A stretch of 64,000 bases of DNA, taken from contig NZ_CM001442.1 in NCBI RefSeq assembly GCF_000244915.1, positions 4,402,001 through 4,466,000 on the forward strand, written 5' to 3'. Shown piece after piece: positions 61,217-64,000 of this stretch. Below the pieces are notes generated by a model, which saw only the letters and a program-made list of their open reading frames with translations, was not told where the DNA came from and did no database searches. The translations under genes were made by a program, and so were the position numbers. How positions within the stretch are numbered: position 1 is the first letter of the stretch; each line of letters opens with the position of its first letter. This DNA comes from Bradyrhizobium sp. WSM471. Its GTDB lineage: Bacteria; Pseudomonadota; Alphaproteobacteria; Rhizobiales; Xanthobacteraceae.

Positions 61217-62194
61217 ATGGACATGACCATCGGCAAGACAGGACAGATTCTTCTCGCCGATATCGGCGGCACCAATGCGCGCTTCGCGCTCAGTCAGGGC
61301 GATCAGACCGGACCGATCGACTACGTCAAAGTGGCGGACTTCCCGACCGTCCGCGAAGCCATTGCCGATGTTCTCGCACGTCGCTCCGACGGCAAACCTC
61401 CCTCAAGGGCCGTGCTGGCCGTCGCGGGGCCGGTGACCAACAACCGCTGCGTCATGACCAACAGCCCTTGGGTCATCGACGGCAACGAGCTTCAGCCGGC
61501 CCTCGGCTTTGACAGCGTCCATGTTCTCAACGATTTCGAGGTGGTGGCCTGGTCCCTGCCCGCCCTGCAGCCCGCCGACCTGATCCCGCTCGGCGGACAG
61601 CAGGGTCTTCCCGGAGAGCCGTTGCTGGTCGTCGGACCCGGAACCGGCTTTGGCGTTTCCTGCCTGGTCGAGCGCCACGGCTCACGGCTGGCCGTCGTCA
61701 CCGAGGCGGGCCACGCGACCCTGCCGGCAGAGGACGAGCGCGAGGAACGCGTGATCGCGTGCATGCGCCGACGCCTCGGCCATGTCTCCATCGAGCGTGG
61801 CGCGTTGTCCGGTTCCGGCCTGCAAAGCCTCTATGAGGCGCTGTCCGAGGTGGAAGGCGCTCAGGTGCCGCATCGCGATGCTGCCGCCATCACGAAGGCG
61901 GCCCTGGAAGGCAGTTGCGAGCTCAGCCGCAAAACGCTGGAGATGTTTTGCGCCATTCTCGGCTCGGTCGCGGGCAACCTCGCGGTGACCTTCGGCGCAC
62001 GCGGCGGCGTCTATATCGCCGGCGGAATTGTGCCGCGCTTTCCCGACTTCCTTGCAGCCTCCGCATTCCGGGCGCGCTTCGAAGCCAAGGGACGCTTCCA
62101 GGACTATCTCCGCGACATCCCGACCAGACTGGTCACGAAACCCGATGCGAGTTTTGTTGGCCTGACGATGTTCGCCGAGCACAACCAGCCTTAA
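61217..62194 (+). CDS. glk: Glucokinase
   Basis: This 325-aa enzyme phosphorylates glucose with ATP. It has the phosphate-1 motif LLADIGGTNARFALS, the sugar-binding segment VLNDFEVVAWSLP, GPGTGFGVSCLV and EAGHATLPAED, all of the E. coli-type glucokinase. ATG 61217 (MDMTIGKTG) was used; the ATG at 61223 is also possible. It is divergent from the pncA gene. Confidence 0.95.
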   Translation: MDMTIGKTGQILLADIGGTNARFALSQGDQTGPIDYVKVADFPTVREAIADVLARRSDGKPPSRAVLAVAGPVTNNRCVMTNSPWVIDGNELQPALGFDSVHVLNDFEVVAWSLPALQPADLIPLGGQQGLPGEPLLVVGPGTGFGVSCLVERHGSRLAVVTEAGHATLPAEDEREERVIACMRRRLGHVSIERGALSGSGLQSLYEALSEVEGAQVPHRDAAAITKAALEGSCELSRKTLEMFCAILGSVAGNLAVTFGARGGVYIAGGIVPRFPDFLAASAFRARFEAKGRFQDYLRDIPTRLVTKPDASFVGLTMFAEHNQP

Positions 62195-62336
62195 CGGCGC
62201 GCGCCTCCGGCCGCGGGTTCCAGTCATGCACAGCTGATTGCACAGCACGCGCGCTCGGCGCGGGATCGTGCTTGCGCGCACGTCCCGGATGAGAAACAAT
62301 CCTGGCTTGTGTGTGGCGTAGTTGCGGGGGCGTGAC

Positions 62337-62540
62337 ATGCGTAAGCAGGATTTGGGTTTCGACTATCACCGCTATCACCGCCTTCTGCTCGAGGCGGACG
62401 ACGAGGGCAAGCGGCTGGCGCTGATCGAGCTCTTGATCGAGGAAAAGGCGCGTGACCGGCTTGCCGCCCAGCGCGCTTCGGACCGCGCCGCCATGACAGC
62501 CCACACTATCGCTACCGTGCTGAAGAACGGGCGCCCGTGA
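62337..62540 (+). CDS. Hypothetical charged helical protein, 67 aa
   Basis: The product MRKQDLGFDYHRYHRLLLEAD continues with a Glu/Lys/Ala-rich helix (EEKARDRLAAQRASDRAAM). A ggggg element lies about seven bases ahead of the ATG. No domain is known to me. Function unknown. Confidence 0.65.
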   Translation: MRKQDLGFDYHRYHRLLLEADDEGKRLALIELLIEEKARDRLAAQRASDRAAMTAHTIATVLKNGRP

Positions 62541-62683
62541 AACGAATGATTGCGCTACTGTGCCCGAAAACGCGGCATCAATTGCCATTTCGTTAACGAT
62601 CCCTCGAAAGCTCGCGTCAAACTTTTTGCTCTAGAAGTTCCCTCACCTGATCCAATTCAGGGGCAACAAAGGGGGGAATGAAC

Positions 62684-62839
62684 ATGAGCATGATTTCGAT
62701 CGCCGCGATGCCGGCCACCATCGAAACCCGTTTGGCCGATTCTTCGTTCAAGACCATCTTGCTGTTTTGCTGCACGGGCCTGGCCGCCTCGTTCGGCCTG
62801 ATGGCGCACGGCATCGATCTCGGCGCCGGCCTGATGTGA
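62684..62839 (+). CDS. Small membrane protein, 51 aa
   Basis: The product MSMISIAAMPATIETRLAD is followed by a hydrophobic helix (FKTILLFCCTGLAASFGLM) and ends LGAGLM. ggggggaatgaac places a strong ribosome site seven bases from this ATG; an ATG at 62678 is too close to it. A clear terminator follows 21 bp after the stop. Function unknown. Confidence 0.7.
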   Translation: MSMISIAAMPATIETRLADSSFKTILLFCCTGLAASFGLMAHGIDLGAGLM

Positions 62840-62860
62840 GACGCGACGCATTCCGTCGCG

Positions 62861-62896
62861 AAATGGCCGCCCCTGACGGGCGGCCATTTTGTTTTT
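62861..62896 (+). terminator. Rho-independent terminator after the 51-aa gene
   Basis: aaatggccgccc and gggcggccattt form a perfect 12-bp stem with the loop ctgac, followed by tgttttt. It lies between the 51-aa gene and the convergent response regulator gene and may serve both strands. Confidence 0.92.
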
Positions 62897-62900
62897 GGTT

Positions 62901-63278
62901 TCAGTGCGGCGTCTTCGCTGCCGCTTCCGGAAACATCGAATCGATCATCGCCCTGAGCTGATCGATCGAAATCGGCTTGCGCAGGATCGGCCGGCGCCTG
63001 AGCAAGGACGGCAGCAGCTCCGGACCGTAGCCCGTGGCGAACAAAAACGGCTTGCCGCGACGCTCGATCAAATCGGCGACCGGATCGACGTAGAGGCCCT
63101 TGAGATTGATGTCGAGGATCGCAAGATCGTACTGCGCGGTCATGGCGAAAGCGCTGGCGTCCCGAACATTATCCGCTTCCGCGGCGACGTGGTGGCCGAG
63201 TTCCCCCACCATGTCCGCCATCATCATCCGGATCAACGTCTCGTCTTCGACCAGGAAAACGGAGAGTCCGTCCGCCAT
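62901..63278 (-). CDS. Single-domain response regulator
   Basis: At 125 aa this is only a receiver domain: acidic pair in VFLVEDETLIRMMMADM, phospho-acceptor Asp in LAILDINLKG (about residue 55), Thr/Ala in FLFATGYG and the conserved Lys in ILRKPIS. There is no output domain, as in CheY- or Sdr-type relays. A partner kinase is not in the window. Confidence 0.92.
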   Translation of the reverse strand: MADGLSVFLVEDETLIRMMMADMVGELGHHVAAEADNVRDASAFAMTAQYDLAILDINLKGLYVDPVADLIERRGKPFLFATGYGPELLPSLLRRRPILRKPISIDQLRAMIDSMFPEAAAKTPH

Positions 63279-63389
63279 ATCAACCCCGCCATCAGCTTCC
63301 GAAGCTAATCATAACCGAATCGCGAAGAGGATTCACGAATTCGTGGCGGGCGCCGTTAATTCAGACGCGCCCGATCGGATTCAACTTGA

Positions 63390-64000
63390 TCAATCCAGCC
63401 CTCGTTCATGGCTGAGCCGCACCATCTCCTGCACGAACACCTGCTTCTGCTTGTCATCGAGGCTCGAATAGAGGGGCTCGGCGGCGTCGGCGACATTGCG
63501 CTGATCGGCAGCGCGGTCGATGAGGAATTGGGCTTCGTTGCGCATCTGCTCGACGATGTCGTCGGGAGGATCCCGCTTGGCGCGCGCAACCCGCAGGTTG
63601 AGCCGCTCGGCACCGTTATGCCCGAGGTAGTGCATGGCGCTCGAGAAGCCGTACCAGTGCTTCTCCTGCTCGGGCGTGAGGTTCAGTTCGGCCTTGATCC
63701 GCTCGATATAGGAGTCGCTGTTGGTGACGATCTGGTCGGCGGTCAATTGCGGCGCGCCGGTCTGGGTCAGGACCGTGACATCCTTGTCCTGCGGCGCGTT
63801 CTTCGCCTCCTTGCTCGCCTTGGCGCCCTTGCCCGGCTTGGCGCTCTTGGCATCCTTGTCCTTGCCGGCGCCCTGCTTGGCGTCCTTGGCCGCATCCTTG
63901 CTGGCGTCCTTGCTCGCATCTTTGGCTGCAGGCGCCTGATTGCCATTATTGCCAACGCCGAGCACGCCGGTGAAGACACCGACCACACCGCCGATGGCGC
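63390..64000 (-). CDS. LTXXQ/Spy-like periplasmic protein, partial
   Basis: The gene runs past the right edge, since no stop or convincing start is found before 64000. The visible part has a hydrophobic Gly/Val stretch, then a Lys/Ala/Asp-rich linker (DASKDASKDAAKDAKQG), then a helical domain with ELNLTPEQEKHWYGFSSAM, which carries the LTPEQ motif of the Spy/CpxP family. It ends QVFVQEMVRLSHERGLD. Such proteins are envelope stress chaperones. Confidence 0.8.
   Translation of the reverse strand, partial: AIGGVVGVFTGVLGVGNNGNQAPAAKDASKDASKDAAKDAKQGAGKDKDAKSAKPGKGAKASKEAKNAPQDKDVTVLTQTGAPQLTADQIVTNSDSYIERIKAELNLTPEQEKHWYGFSSAMHYLGHNGAERLNLRVARAKRDPPDDIVEQMRNEAQFLIDRAADQRNVADAAEPLYSSLDDKQKQVFVQEMVRLSHERGLD

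Overview
The window looks like a chromosomal segment of a Bradyrhizobium-type alphaproteobacterium. Grounds: high GC throughout; DUF3551 and DUF1236 proteins; several tiny membrane or charged proteins of a Bradyrhizobium kind; an F1Fo-ATPase zeta subunit (DUF1476); two TRAP uptake systems; and palindromic intergenic repeats I remember from that genus. No rRNA and no CRISPR array is visible. There is one tRNA, tRNA-Ser(UGA), at 41905-41994.

Layout. 1-9.2 kb: an M24 peptidase cut by the window edge, then two TRAP loci; the first has a fused DctQM permease and an acyl-CoA synthetase. 9.3-16 kb: a housekeeping run on the minus strand (D-Ala-D-Ala carboxypeptidase, thymidylate kinase, DNA polymerase III delta', methionyl-tRNA synthetase, TatD, MBL hydrolase). 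16-24.7 kb: epoxide hydrolase, RlpA, an ATPase zeta subunit, a phospholipase D-VTT fusion overlapping an EEP nuclease, and many small genes. 24.7-28.2 kb: a decayed duplicate of a DUF2786 gene, its intact parent, and a VapBC45-like toxin-antitoxin pair whose toxin has lost its C-terminus.

28.2-40.8 kb is the most interesting part. It holds a PKS-type acyl carrier protein, a mycobacterial PapA-like acyltransferase, three further tandem HxxxD acyltransferase paralogues of about 460 aa, a MacAB/DevBCA-like exporter (HlyD, ATPase, two FtsX-type permeases) and a glycosyltransferase of the mycobacterial glycolipid type that seems to start at AUU. I infer a lipid acylation, glycosylation and export cluster, possibly for a surface glycolipid and possibly a remnant of a larger PKS locus. 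It ends in a ModD stub and an integrase pseudogene next to tRNA-Ser, which suggests acquisition by a tRNA-targeting element followed by decay. A 12-bp direct repeat of the tRNA 3' end at 26883-26894 is a candidate far attachment site.

42-64 kb returns to core-type content: a repeat-rich secreted protein, a classical autotransporter, ilvD, a six-gene peptide ABC transporter/TIM-barrel isomerase operon, a DUF1236 protein, a GrlR-like protein, glutamine-dependent NAD synthetase, a PhaC-like hydrolase, nicotinamidase, glucokinase, small proteins, a single-domain response regulator and an LTXXQ/Spy-like protein cut by the right edge. Nicotinamidase and NAD synthetase lie close together and both serve NAD recycling. 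All functional calls rest on motif recognition by eye; no database search was possible.
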